A DNA stretch of 64,000 bases from Labia minor (GCA_963082975.1 OY720344.1:10589580-10653579), one strand, 5' to 3'; counted from the first letter of the stretch, positions 23,788-35,501 are shown. Numbers and translations: made by a program. Notes: generated from the sequence alone by a model not told the origin.

Positions 23788-24994
23788 ATTATATATATAT
23801 AAAGTATAAAAAAAAATATTTTTAAAACTTGAATTAAAATGACTAAATTATATTATCTTGGTTTTTATTTTTAGTTTAATTATTCAATTATTAATTATTA
23901 ATTACTGCTATATTTTAAATGAAATTGGTGGTGGATTAGTGCTACTGAAGAATTAAGTAAATATTATTATTTATTACAAATTTATTTAATTACCAGTGAC
24001 ATATATTTAAATGATTTATGCCCACGTTCGATTAAAAAAAAATAAACATATTTTTCAAAATAAGATTACAAATTTTTATAAATTTTATTTAGTAACTTGA
24101 GATAATTTTAAATAAAAAAGTTTTTATATATAAATTAAATAAATAATTCTTTTTTAAATTTTAAACGACTTATAATTAAGATTAAAGATTATAATGTGTG
24201 AATTATATTCTTCATTAGATGTTTATCCAATTTCTTAATTCCAATTCTACTCAAAAAAAAAAGGCTCACCGTATGATTTGATTAAAATTAATCATTGGAT
24301 GAATAATTAAATTCACTTTCTGGCCAATAGATACTTGATATCAATATTCTCAAATCTTAAATTCTTAATGACTAAATTAATTAAATTTTAGATAACCATG
24401 CGGTTTCTTTTATTATTTCGTTTCCCTTTTTTTTGTGCTTCACAAAAAATAAACCTATTTCAGAAGACAATTACGGCGAGCTTAATGTGAAATTTAATTT
24501 AATTATGGTTGCTATTAAACGCCCGCCAAAGTTTCCACTTACTCCGAATTTATAATTCATTTTAATTCAAATAAACGAAGCGCAAAAAAAAATAATTAAA
24601 CGTTTAACGAATAATAATAAAAAATAATAAATAAGTAATCCCATTTCTTTTTATCTTTAATGTCAATCATTAGTATTAGTAAAAAGTCTTGATTATTAAT
24701 TCACTTTTTATCTTCAATTTATCTAAATGGCACTATTATAAATCGTTTAATCATTTAACATTTATATATATATAGAGCTAAAATGTCTAATCCATCATTG
24801 TATCTTTAAATCCGGAAATGAACTAACTCCCTGATTCCATCCCGCTAGTTCAAATGAATCAGCCACTTTTTTGAAAAAGAAAAATATCTATTGTAGATTA
24901 AAATTCAGATCAGGTAAACATTTTATAAAAAAAAAGTCGTGTTTATTATAATCACCTGTTGAAATAATATCGTATATATAATAAATTATTAATT
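23788..24994. other. AT-rich interval without a gene
   Basis: No coding signal. About 24465-24575 (GACAATTACGGCGAGC..., AACGCCCGCCAAAG) is a small island of more even composition with several ATTA cores; it could be conserved regulatory DNA, but nothing in the window proves it. Confidence 0.45.
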
Positions 24995-25516
24995 TGTGAA
25001 TTTCTTAAATTATTTTCACCCACCGCTTCTTCCAATCGTCGAAGTACTTCTGAAATGTGCTTTTAGGTATGGCCATCAGCTTGTTATCTCATCCATTGTT
25101 GCAAAACGCTTTCCTTTCATTGGTATCATCAGTTTTGAGAATAAGGGAAAATCGCAGGGACTGGTGAATACGGTGGTTAAGGCATGATTATGCTGTTGTT
25201 TTTAGCAAAAAAATCTCGTACAAACAATAATGTATGAGCTGGTGCATAATCGTGATGCAGAATCCATGATTTGTTTTTCCATAATTCTGATCGTTTGAGC
25301 CGTATTGCATAACTTCCTTGTAGTATTCCTTATTTTTTTTTAAGTAAAAAGTTGAAGAACTTTTTCAGTTGTTCAAAACAAACTACTAATCCAAAATGGC
25401 TGATAATGTCAACATATGAGAAACATATATTGGCCAACATAACAAAAAAAAAATAATCGAATGAACACAGCCCGCGAAAATTCAAAATTCATTTTTTCTT
25501 TTGAATAGACCTCGTA
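24995..25516 (-). mobile_element. Decayed mariner element, one end intact
   Basis: On the minus strand the element starts at the TA of 25516 with TACGAGGTCTATTCAAAAGA, a mariner-type terminal inverted repeat. A 5' leader follows, then a jump to the C-terminal third of a transposase. The N-terminal and first catalytic part are missing. I could not find the opposite inverted repeat; the left edge may be truncated at about 24995. Confidence 0.78.
25000..25330 (-). pseudogene. Mariner transposase, C-terminal fragment, many stops
   Basis: Minus-strand translation shows LWKNKSWILHHDYAPAHT, VRDFFAKNNSIIMP and PPYSP, then KRFATMDEI-like and a DDWKKRW-like C-terminus split over frames. These are standard motifs of the mariner transposase catalytic core and its tail. 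The second catalytic Asp is present (LHHDYAPAH); the third is lost, because PPYSP is followed by VPAIF instead of a DLAP-like motif. Stop codons and frame changes show it is dead. The plus-strand frame at 24996-25187 is its shadow. Confidence 0.82.
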
Positions 25517-26064
25517 TATATATTTATAAGTAAATAATATAATAATGATAATAATAATAATAATAATAATATAATGTGTACTATTTCCAGATGGTCAATT
25601 GTATTCAAACAATTCTATATAAAATTTAATTTATATTAAAATTCATATTATTCTTTTGAAAATACAGTTCAAATTCAGTCTAGAAATGATTCTTATTTGA
25701 ATTCATTGGACCACACACAAAAAAAAAACTGATTTTTCTAGTGGAAACTGAAATTCGAATTTTCTTTTCTTTGTAATTCACATCTAGAGGTACAGTAGTA
25801 TATAAATAATACATATACAAAAACACAGAAAATAAAATAAAAATCATAGAAATTTTTATTTAAATGTTATTTTAACTTATTAACAAAAAAAACAAAAAAA
25901 AATTGTAATTTCAACCGCTATGACTTGACCTCTGTAAGAGGGCATGGTAGAATATGCAAATAAAAAAAATCCCCTATCGCAGGCAAATAACCCCGAGCAA
26001 AACCGGAAAATCCTCTAGCCTAGTGACTGGCATGCCAGTCTTTAAATTTAAAGGAAGTGACCGA

Positions 26065-26250
26065 GTATTTCCTTTCTTCTCCCTCCTCTTCCGTCCTTTC
26101 ACCGACCCACACACCCACTCACCCACCCAACCCTTTCCGAAAAATAAAAGAAGATGAATTTCGGCCGATTATGATAAATCAACATTTCATTTTTTTTATT
26201 TTTTTTTTCTTCTTCTTCTTTTCGTTCTTTCTTTTTCTCTCTCACTTGAA
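26065..26250 (+). repeat. Pyrimidine-rich tract
   Basis: Long run dominated by C and T on the plus strand (TTCTCCCTCCTCTTCC, CCCACTCACCCACCC, then TTCTTCTTCTT). Such mirror-like homopyrimidine DNA can adopt triplex structure. No gene. Confidence 0.7.
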
Positions 26251-26740
26251 AGAAAATATTTATTCTTCTCTGGAGAGAGGATAATGAGCTTGTTGATTTT
26301 TTATTATCTCCAAGAATAATTGTTAAGACAACAATATTAACAAAAACATCGCCACCAACAACATTAAAACAACTGCATCCGCTATTAAGAAATTACAGAG
26401 CGCATTCCTTATCTATGTATAGAGGCAATATAAATATCATCCTCGCGAGTTTATACTCCTCCTCGCAAGCAAATTAATGAGTTTTTCACCCTTAATGGGT
26501 GGAAGCAAGGGGCGGATGAAGAACCATTTATATTTCTCCTCTTCACAACATAATTAATTGATTATAGAATGCATTTTTATGTTTTTTATTTTTTTTTTCT
26601 CTCTCTCTCTCTCTCTGCACTCTATTAAGATTAAATTAAATTACGCAGCGTAGAATTTTGACGGACCATTAAACTGAAATGTGAGGGAAACAGTAAGGAA
26701 TTTTAAATAAATAGGCCCTTCATCAGAGACTACGTAAAGT

Positions 26741-26743
<3 letters not shown>

Positions 26744-26776
<33 letters not shown>
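26744..26776. repeat. (TA)n microsatellite
   Basis: About sixteen TA units uninterrupted. Confidence 0.95.
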
Positions 26777-26781
<5 letters not shown>

Positions 26782-27065
26782 TTCAGGAATATATAAATAA
26801 TTACACACATTTAAACAATTACTTTTAATAAAGAATTAATAAATTCAATTTGAGAAATTAAACCGGAGACAGAGTCAGGTAGTAAATTATTCAAGTTTAT
26901 GAGTCCAACCTCTCCACTGGAGGAGGTAAAATATAAATAAACCATTTGAGGAAAAACAGAATCAAGCCCTCACACTTTTGTTTTACCTTCTAAAAGAAAT
27001 GAAAAAGAAGCAAAAATTAAAAATATTAAATAATATATGTAGATAGAAAAAGTAAAATAAATGAT

Positions 27066-27439
27066 TTAATATGAATTGAAATTGATTATTTTTAAAATCT
27101 TATTATTATTATTAATTGCGTATGGACCGTCTTGGATCACGCAAAGCTCCCATAAATTTTTAGAAGCGCATCGCATCCTCATGGTCATGATGCGATTGCT
27201 GATGGCATTGACTTCTAATATTGAATCGATGATCTTCTTGTTCACAATGAACGCCACGCCCAGAAGTGGTAAACCTCTTCCAATTCTCTTGGCCGTCTTG
27301 CTCTTGAATATGCGATAGTTCTTATAGTCCATTGTATTTTTCATCCGTGAATCTTGTCTCTTGAAGAGCAATTATCTGGATATTCTATCACGATTCATGG
27401 TTGCTTGTTTTGAGGTTATCCTGCCGGAGCAGGCTTTGT
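27066..27439 (-). pseudogene. LINE fragment: APE-type endonuclease region
   Basis: On the minus strand a motif LQETRFTDE (around 27340-27385) carries the QE(T/S) signature of apurinic-type endonucleases of non-LTR retrotransposons. In the next frame an open stretch continues with YRIFKSKTAKRIGRG, LGVAFIV, and ISNRIMTMRM, which fits the middle of that domain. In a live LINE this domain nicks target DNA to prime reverse transcription. Here it is frameshifted and stops near 27066, so catalytic residues further on (SDH) are absent. It abuts SINE-D2, suggesting either that the SINE-like piece is the 5' part of this LINE or that the two were joined later. Confidence 0.65.
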
Positions 27440-27612
27440 AGAACCAGGGTTTGTCAGTTCCTGGAGCTGGGGCAGCCGATGTTAAATTGAATTATTGAAT
27501 TATATTTTTATTTTTATTAATTAAATTAAATAAATATATAATCTTGAGTTCTATGCTGGGATTCGAACTCAGGCTTCCTGTGTAGAAATCTCGTACTCTA
27601 CCCACTCAGCCA
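27440..27612 (-). mobile_element. SINE-D2, tRNA-derived head with good A and B boxes
   Basis: Minus-strand box A reads GGCTGAGTGGGTAG (27598-27611) and box B GAGTTCGAATCCCAGC (27554-27569), close to the pol III consensus. The following body matches SINE-D1 (AATTCAATTTA, ATCGGCTG, CCTGGTTC). The tRNA-like fold is incomplete (poor acceptor stem), so it is a SINE head rather than a tRNA gene. It runs directly into the LINE endonuclease fragment. Confidence 0.72.
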
Positions 27613-27821
27613 TATTTATTTATTATTTTTAAATACTAGTAAATAATGTACTAATAAATAAATATAGGTTCTATTCTATATAAAATACTAGTTTGTAATA
27701 ATATTGATTATTATATCAACAGGATGATATACATTATGATTTGGACATCTTTGCAACAAATTGACCAATCAACTGAAGGGATAATCCTCCAAATTTTATA
27801 TTTAGAAGATTATCATTATAG

Positions 27822-28005
27822 TAAGTTAGCAAAGCTACTTCACATTCTCGTAGTCCCGGGTTCAAGTCCCGGGCAGGACAAGCGAATCTCTATGGGACGG
27901 AGTCAACCCAGGAAAGCTACTTGATCAAAAAAGTCAAGGTAAAAGTTGAAAGGACACGTAATTCATATAACCGTAGAACGTACAAAGTCAGAGGTTTTTT
28001 CTTAT
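27822..28005 (+). mobile_element. SINE-C3, tRNA-derived SINE, internally deleted
   Basis: Plus-strand copy with an intact B box in GGGTTCAAGTCCCGGG (27857-27873 region), then GACAAGCGAATCTCTATGGG and the GACGGAGTCAACCCAG, CTACTTGATCAAAAA, CATATAACCG and AAAGTCAGAGG blocks. The GGAGGCGCTAC-type section is missing. Confidence 0.82.
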
Positions 28006-28815
28006 CATTATAGTTACAAGAATTAAAATTTTCTAATATAATTAATAATACTATAATATTATATTTTTTTTTGATAAACTGTAATAAAAAAATAAAAAAT
28101 AAAATATTTTCCATATATTTCTAATCATATATAAGTATATATATTTAATCATAATTTAATTTACAAAGTTGCCATTAGAGGCTAATATAAAAGTAATCTC
28201 AGAAATCAGTTTAATAAAAAAAAAAAAATCGTATTACAGAACAGTTGGGAATTCTAATAAAATTTAATTAAATTAAATTAAATATTTTTTTTATTTATTT
28301 TTCAATGAACATGCAAGGAATTAAATTATTTTACAGCATTTTATCACTTATTTATTATTCGTTTATAATATTTCCTTCATTTATATTATTTATGACCTTA
28401 TAATTTAAAAATATTAAATTTATATTTTCAAATTACGATAGATTATACGAATATTATTTATTGCATTTACTGGTTTATAATCTTTATGAGAATCACATAG
28501 AAAATTATAATATAAATAAATTATGACTCTATGAAGGTATTTTGTTCAAGTCTATGTTTGTTGGAGACTGAGAATATTTTTAATTTTTTTTTAATATTCC
28601 TTTAATATGAACAATTTATTTGTTAATATTAGTATTCGTATAATTAGTTTTATAAAAAAAATCCATGGATTATGATGAATGGAGAATAAAAACAAAAATA
28701 TATTTTTTTTTTCTATTATTTAAAATTCTAAATAATCAAGTTTTGAATTATGAAAAATAATATTCAAAAGAAAAATACATGAAATTCCCTATTTATTTTA
28801 ACTAAATTGTTATAC
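28006..28815. other. AT-rich interval without a gene
   Basis: A/T-rich filler only. Confidence 0.6.
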
Positions 28816-29107
28816 AAAAAGGCGCTACAGGGTGAGAGGCTAGTGTCGCTAACCCACATTCTTGTGGGCCCGGGTTCAAGTCCCGGGCCTGACAAGGGTA
28901 TTTCTCTAGCTGGGGTCTATGGGACGGAGTCAACCCAGCCTCCGGGATCAACATTAGGAAGCTACTTGATAAAAAGTAGCGCCTCCGATCAAAAAATCAA
29001 GGTAAAGGTTGAGAGTACCCGTTCTACGGATCATAGGACACCTCATCATTTATATAACCGACTTGACGTTGTTCTTGCATAGGAAATACAAAAGTCAGAG
29101 GTTTTTG
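28816..29107 (+). mobile_element. SINE-C4, best-preserved tRNA-derived SINE
   Basis: Head: GGCGCTACAGGGTGAGAGGC, a degenerate A box in GGCTAGTGTCGC, a stem-loop CCCAC-attctt-GTGGG in the anticodon-arm position, and a perfect B box GGGTTCAAGTCCCGGG. Body: CTAGCTGGGGTCTATGGGAC, AACCCAGCCTCCGGGATC, AGTAGCGCCTCCGATC; tail ends in AAAGTCAGAGGTTTTTG, whose T run could end pol III transcription. It is about 290 bp and is the reference copy for the family. Non-coding; the frame 28807-29082 is not a gene. Confidence 0.88.
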
Positions 29108-31259
29108 TTTTAGTTATACAAAGTAGTTTAATCATAGAGAGAATCAATTGGAAACTATTACAATATAATATAATGATGCTAAATTATGCGAAATCTTAAT
29201 AGATAATCCTATAAATTTATGTCATCGTAAAAATGTCTCAATCTTGTTTTGTAAACTAGAATATTTATTTATTTATTAAATCATATGCTGATAAATTCTA
29301 TCTCTATAAATCTAATTTCAATAATATATATTATATATGCACGGTTTGCATAATACGGTTTGACTCCCCCATTGATCTCTCTATTAATTCCATTTAATCT
29401 ATTGCATAAATATAAATGAGGATGCTTTTACAAAATTAATTGGATTTTTTGTTCATTTCATAATACTAATTCATCAGCCTAACTCTTTCACTCTCTCTCA
29501 TCATTTTTCCGCTAAAAAAATACCTTTTTAAATTTTTATGATATTTGAATTGTGTAAATTGAAAAATTTTATGTAACATAATAATAATAATAATAATAAT
29601 AATAAAACAAGTTGTTTTGTCACCAATTGAATAGAAAAATTTATATTTCTTTTTTTATTTCTATTTATGTTATAATCATTTAATAATATTTATTCACATA
29701 GATTAATTATAATTTATTTAAGTATATACATATATATATATAATTTAAAATTAAATTTATATTCATTAAAATGGTTCAGTGTGTTGTTGCGAATACATCA
29801 AATGTAGAAACAAATTGTTTATAATACAGAGGGTAGATTGTATGACACATTGTGTTTTGGGTGCTCGGGAAAAAGAGGATAGGTTCAAGGGTGGGAAGGG
29901 TTAAATTAAACTGCCCGCTGAGTTTACGACCAGCTTATTACTATGCCAAGAGGATGGGGATTTAGATTTGAATTTGAGGTGAGAGCTTCAGAAGAAGGGG
30001 TACCACCACCCTGTAAATCCGACTCTAGTCGGCTGTCATCATCATTTTACTTCTGTACATATACATAGTATATATATATATATATAGGTGTATATATATA
30101 AAGGGACTAGAGAGAGAGAAAAGGAAGTTTATATAAATATAGATAAAGTTCCCATGTGAATAGATTACAGTGAATATTAAACGAAAGGACTGAATTTTGA
30201 AATAAAACGTTTCATCACCAAAAATATTAATAAATTCATTTTAGTACAATAATATATTTAATGTAACTGTGTTTTGTGTGGTAAACTGTCTGATATAATA
30301 ACATACCTTTCTTAAATGCTATAAACTATATAAAATAAAATAAAATAAAAATATATAAGAAGAAGAGAGTAGAGAAATTTGAGTAGCTACATATAAAAGG
30401 AAAATAGTATTTGTTAATTAATCTATAAAAGGAGTTACTATATTTTGCTAAGATTAAAGGGAAGATATTATCGAAAAATTATTTTCTATAATAAAATGTT
30501 GAATTCATAGTAAGCTCTCTTATAGTATAGTAATGACTTTTCTCTTCTTTATTCCGAAGAAAATCAATTTAATTCCACTAAAAGTAATTAAAAAAAGAAA
30601 ATATAAGAAATTGTGAATGTCGTTCTTTTTATATAATTATATATTAATTATATTAAGGTATGTATCAATTAAATTAATAATTATAAATTTTTTTAGTTAA
30701 ATTTATTCTTTTTTTTAAAGGAGAGATAAAATTAAAGTTAAATTATTTGATAATAATTAAATTAAATAAAGGTAGATAATAAATAGTCAGAATGATCATA
30801 AACAATTGTGGAATGCTCTCTCCAAATCCAAAATATATTATATTATTAATTAAAATATTGGTTATATATTATTTGTAAATTATTATTCTCAATTTTAATA
30901 TTTAATTTAAAGTAATGAAAGAATTACTCTTCAAGTACACTTCCTTTAAGAGATTTAATAAATATAAATGTAACATATGTTGGAGAAATATTTCAAAATG
31001 GCTTTATCAACTTTGAAGGAGTGCTACCCTAAAGAGGCGGGTTCAGACAGAGTCGTGAACCCGCCTTAACTTTTAGACATTTAGTATTACAAGTAGGAAC
31101 CATACTAGAATAATAGGTACGCCTAATAATAGTAACCCTCTTGTAAAGATTTAATTCAAATGTTTCAATGTTTATAAGCAAATTATTTGTAATAAATTTA
31201 ACTATGATCTAATAATAATAATAATGACGAATAATACTTATTTCAAAATAAATAAAATT
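29108..31259. other. AT-rich interval without a gene
   Basis: Contains (AAT)n at about 29579-29606, short TA runs at 29728-29742 and 30067-30100, and a unique less AT-rich stretch at 29860-30050. An 11-bp perfect inverted repeat lies at 31035-31066. No frames of note. Confidence 0.55.
31035..31066. repeat. 11-bp perfect inverted repeat (hairpin)
   Basis: AGGCGGGTTCA (31035-31045) is followed after 10 bases by its exact inverse TGAACCCGCCT (31056-31066). It is GC-rich in an AT-rich setting, 190 bp before the gypsy LTR. It could be the tip of an unrecognised element, a transcript hairpin, or chance. Confidence 0.75.
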
Positions 31260-31522
31260 TGTAGTGCCTAGTACTACAGGGCCACGCGAGATGCCGCTCG
31301 TTCTCGAACGAGAAGAGGATCATAGCATAGTGTAAAATTTCTCAATGTATATAAATGTAAATACAAACAAACAAAAGACAGTTCCGATCCTAAAGGGATC
31401 CGCTGATATAAATACATATAATATAAAACTTATTATTATACAAATTCTCTGTATCAATTATTCATAACCTTCGTCCGTCATCCCCTGTTCCAACAAAACA
31501 TCCTTGCAATCTGGACTTCATA
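31260..31522 (+). repeat. 5' LTR of the gypsy remnant
   Basis: 263 bp starting TG and ending in ATA (ACA in the 3' stub). The last 55 bases (GTCATCCCCTGTTCC, CCTTGCAATCTGGACTTC) match the 3' stub at 32488-32538 with a few substitutions. The start is set by the TG and the flanking AATT, and is therefore inferred. Confidence 0.72.
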
Positions 31523-31523
31523 T

Positions 31524-31542
31524 TGGTGACCCCGACATGATC
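31524..31542 (+). promoter_or_regulatory. Primer-binding site, complementary to the tRNA-Trp 3' end
   Basis: TGGTGACCCCGACATGATC directly follows the 5' LTR. It matches the complement of the 3' end of tRNA-Trp with probably one mismatch (CATG for CGTG), the primer used by Kabuki/CsRn1-type gypsy elements. Confidence 0.75.
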
Positions 31543-32093
31543 CTATAACGTCTGCTTTGTTGGAACCGGTTCAATCAACTCTAGGGGCGTATTCAACAAA
31601 ATAGTCGTCAACCCTGCCTTCCCGCCATCCCCATCGAAAAGCGGCGACATCACGACCTGTCCGACACCGAAACGCCCCAAGGAAGTCACTCAACACGACA
31701 TAGAAACGTCGTCGTCTCCGGACCAGGATACATCACAACAAAATGTGCTGGCGTCATGATGAAACCGTCTTTGCTGGTGGCCAGGAAGTTTTTGAATGAA
31801 TATTGTTTTAAGGAAATCGTCGTTTACTCTTCCTCCATTAAGGTTCCGCATTTCGCGGAGGAGCTGTGATGGTTACTTCAAGCCCAACTCCATATTTGAT
31901 ATTAATTTGTTAATTTGATGGCCATCTGATTCTTCGAATTCTCGTATCAATCTCTTTTTTTGGCGGTGCAAAGACGAGATACGCGACATGGTTTCTGCGG
32001 AGATGTTTTCTTTTCCGTGCAGGAAACGGATATCAGAGACGTCAGCACCGTCGCTACATGAATCTGACCGAGACGTCGCTGGTAGGACATAAC

Positions 32094-32480
32094 AACATGG
32101 ACGAGAACTTACTTAACATTGTCGAACGGTTTTCAAGGTGGTCCGAGGCGTGTCCTCAAACGGACATCACGGCAAAAGCATTGCACGCGCCCTACTTACA
32201 ACTTGGATTGCACGTTTCGGGGTGTCCAAAATCATCTTCACCAATCGAGGTCGACAATTCGAATCCGACCTTTTCAAACATCTCACAAAGGCATTGGGCT
32301 TTAACCATCAGAAGACAACCGCATACCATCCATCGGCAACAAACGGAAAATTTGAACGTTGGCATAGACATTTAAAGAACGCTTTAAAGTGCCAATTAAC
32401 ATACGACTGGTACCCCAAATTACCAGCAGTTCACACATGTGTCTCCGATCGCAAGTCATGTCCGAAGCAAACGCCACGCC
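32094..32480 (+). pseudogene. Gypsy integrase catalytic-core fragment
   Basis: Translation across one frameshift near 32178 gives IVERFSRWSEACP, then ARALLTTWIARFGVSKII, TNRGRQFESDLFKHL, ALGFNHQKTTAYHPS and FERWHRHLKNALKC. This is the D,D-35-E integrase core that joins retrotransposon cDNA to the host genome. Two acidic positions are changed: VERFSRW where families have VDRFSRW, and TNRGRQF where TDRGRQF is usual, so a catalytic Asp is replaced by Asn. The Glu of the ERWHR motif is kept, with an extra residue before it. The zinc-binding N-terminus and the C-terminal domain are missing. Inactive. Confidence 0.88.
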
Positions 32481-32487
32481 ACAGTCA

Positions 32488-32538
32488 CTTCCGTCATCTC
32501 CTATTCTAACAACACCTCCCTGCAATCTGGACTCCACA
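32488..32538 (+). repeat. 3' LTR stub of the gypsy remnant
   Basis: Aligns with the last 55 bases of the 5' LTR (CCGTCATCTCCTATTCTAAC..., TGCAATCTGGACTCCACA) and ends at the AATT duplication. Confidence 0.8.
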
Positions 32539-35466
32539 AATTAATGAAAGAGATATCAAATGTATTTAAATAAATGTTTATTATCTTAAGAGAGATTTTT
32601 ATATAAATTTTGTTTTTTTTAAAGAGTAAAATATAATTGACTTAACAATTTAATTATATTTTTAAGCAATTAAAAGATTTTTTAATATAAACTAAATTCC
32701 AATTTAAAAATTTAAACCTTAACATGAAGAATTTTTGATTAAGAATACTCAAAAATTTCAAGTTGATTGAAGTATTTTTTCTTGGGTTACAAGAGTTAAG
32801 AAAGTAAAGAAAGTTTCTGAAGATGGTGTAACAACCGAAATGTACATAAAGCAAATATATATTGACCGAATGTTAAATTAAAAGGTGATATCGTTAAGCT
32901 TATAATAAAGAAGAAGAAGAATGTTTAAAGATTAATTTTAGTTTTTATAAGTTATTATTTTTAATTTAATGGTAATAAAAATGAGATAAATCATTCAAAC
33001 TTGGTTTTTTAAAATCTTTAAAATATAATAAGTAGACAATTACTAATTAAATAATTTTTGCTTTATTTGCTATTATACATAATTATTTTCATAAAACATG
33101 TCGAATTGCGAAATACTTATCTAATTAATTACTATAATTATTATCAATTAATTTAATTGATATGATAATAATAATATCACAATTGTCAAAATTATACCAA
33201 TTATTTTGTAGAAAATTATTATTTCAAATTATGATATGCGTAGTATTATATTTTGGAATTACAAATATCCATGAAATATGATCTGTAAATCAAATGTAGA
33301 ATCTTGTGATATTCATATAATATCATTTCACATTATTTCAATAATAAAATAGTGAACGAATTTATGAATTTAAATAAAACATGTCATTATGTCATTTTAT
33401 CAAATCCATTTAAATAATCTTAAAAAATTAAATAAATAAAATTAATAATTTATAGGTAGATATCTTCAAAATTATTTAAATTATTTATTTATTTATTTAT
33501 TAAAGATTAAACTAATTAATTTATAAATTACCAAAATATATATTATTCTTTTATCATATATGTAAAATAGAAGATATTAGTTAGGTATTTTAAATATTAT
33601 AATATGTATTATATATGAATATTGATGTTGTTTAAGTGTGTACTCGACATGATAATATTTCAACCATTTGTTAGCTAGTTAATGGTTATATAAAAAATAA
33701 TTGAATTTGTATTGTTTTCCATATTTTTGTAAATATTTGCCTTTTTTCCGGATGAGTTGATTTTTTTTTTAATTCGGCAAAATATTATTTACTCTGCTAC
33801 TATCCACCAAAATGTCAAAAAAAAAGAATTGCTTTTTCCTCTTTCTCTCTCACTCTATTTATTTTTTAATAATTCGTTAATGGATGTCCTTTGATATATT
33901 GACAATAATATCATTGCCTTTTTCCGCTTTTCCATAAATTTTCCAATAAACACAATATGGTTAATCAGTAGTGGAAGTAAAACAAACAGAAAAAAGCCTG
34001 GTGAGAGGCGAATATGAGATGGAATATGAAATATATTGAAATTTATTCGGGAACAATTAATGTATAGTAATTAAGAATATTTAGACTTTTAAACCGTCTA
34101 TTAATTGATTGAAGTAAACTTTTATAATCAATTAAAAATTATAATATTCGTATATAATATTTGATTTAATTTAGTAATTTAATTAAAAAAAAGGAAAGGA
34201 AAAAGTTGTAGATATTAAATCAAAAATTTTTTTAGTTTATGTATTTTATGTATAAATTTGAAAACTAACAATAAATATATCTCTATCGGATTTATTTATT
34301 TATTTAATTAATACATAAATCCGAAAATGGGTTAACTTTTGGATAATATCCAAAAATGCAAATTGACAATTTAATTTTATAGTTTATTTATTTATTTAAC
34401 TATATAAAATTATGATAAATCAAATTATGCCACAATTTTAATTTAATAGTTATTTTATTTTATTTTTATATCATTTAAAATAGCCAAATCAAATCAATAA
34501 TAACTAAAACTCCCTGAAAATAATATCGTATGAAAAATTTACGTAATGTCATTCATTATGTTTCATTTTGACTGATCCTCTGATTAATGATGGAGGAGGG
34601 GAGGGGGGGGGAGAGACTACATACTCACAACTAACTATAGTCTCATTTAATCATTCAGTTTCAGTAGAAGTGTTTTTTTATATATATATATATATTCTAG
34701 TCCGGTTGCGATATACGAATAAATAAACAAAACTTTCCATGTGACAAAGTAAACTTCCATAGAGCAGCAGCAGATGTTACTATGTTGGAAACACTCATTT
34801 ATCAAATTTGAATATATGTTTTGCTCTACATAACACACATTTACAGGCACACTATATATTCTCTAAAGACTAAAAACACTAAGAAATATACTATTTTGAC
34901 TAATAAATCCTGAATAAAATTATGAATTTAGTAGGTAATATTTTATTAAATTATTTATGAAAATTCCAAAATCAATTTACCAAACTTCTATAAAAATACC
35001 AAATTTTGTACTTTTGTCCAGTATCAACTGCAAGTTGATGTCCATGGTAAATTTAAATTTAATTTAAGAGTTCATTTAATGTGATAAAGTCCATTTTCTC
35101 TTGCCTATCCAGTCCCATGACATTTAATCCTTCTTAAGATGAAAAAAAAGGAAATCCTGCCAAGAAAGAAAAATAAGATTAGGGCTGAGTGGATTCGTTC
35201 GTTTCAGCAGTAGCAATTGATCTTTGGGGATTCCATGTTTTTTTTTTTTTTGCATAAATTTCATTTTCAATTTTTCTCAGAAAATAACTTTGATGAAAAA
35301 ATTCATCTTCAAAATGTAAAATTGTAGAGAAATAGTTTTCTTACATTTATATTAACGATTTTAATGTTAATGTCAATGATTAATATTTCTTTCAATGCAA
35401 TCAGCCCCTTGTGCTTCTAATAAAATTCGCCCTACACCTTTATTGAGAAAATTATTAAACTATATT

Positions 35467-35468
<2 letters not shown>

Positions 35469-35500
<32 letters not shown>
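35469..35500. repeat. (TA)n microsatellite
   Basis: Sixteen uninterrupted TA units. Confidence 0.95.

Positions 35501-35501
<1 letters not shown>

Larger units (their letters stand above)
25517..27065. other. AT-rich interval with pyrimidine tracts and microsatellites
   Basis: Contains (ATA)n at about 25540-25572, a pyrimidine-rich stretch at 26065-26250, (CT)n at 26599-26617 and (TA)n at 26744-26776. About 26340-26540 is unique and less AT-rich (ATCCTCGCGAGTTTATAC). The frames at 25954-26284 lie in the pyrimidine tract; no family seen. Confidence 0.5.
31256..32542 (+). mobile_element. Ty3/gypsy retrotransposon remnant with matching 4-bp target duplication
   Basis: The element runs from TGTAGTGCC (31260) to CTCCACA (32538) and is flanked on both sides by AATT (31256-31259, 32539-32542). 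A 5' LTR, a primer-binding site, a short stretch of internal DNA with an integrase fragment, and only the last 51 bp of the 3' LTR remain. Gag, protease, reverse transcriptase and RNase H are gone. The intact flanking duplication suggests insertion as a longer element followed by internal deletion in place. Confidence 0.85.

Noticed and set aside
27552..27612. tRNA gene on the minus strand
   Set aside because: A and B boxes are good, but the acceptor stem does not pair and the anticodon arm is weak; the body matches SINE-D1, so it is a SINE head.
28821..28895. tRNA gene on the plus strand
   Set aside because: Perfect B box and an anticodon-like stem, but a degenerate A box, no acceptor stem, and it is repeated with a SINE body and tail.
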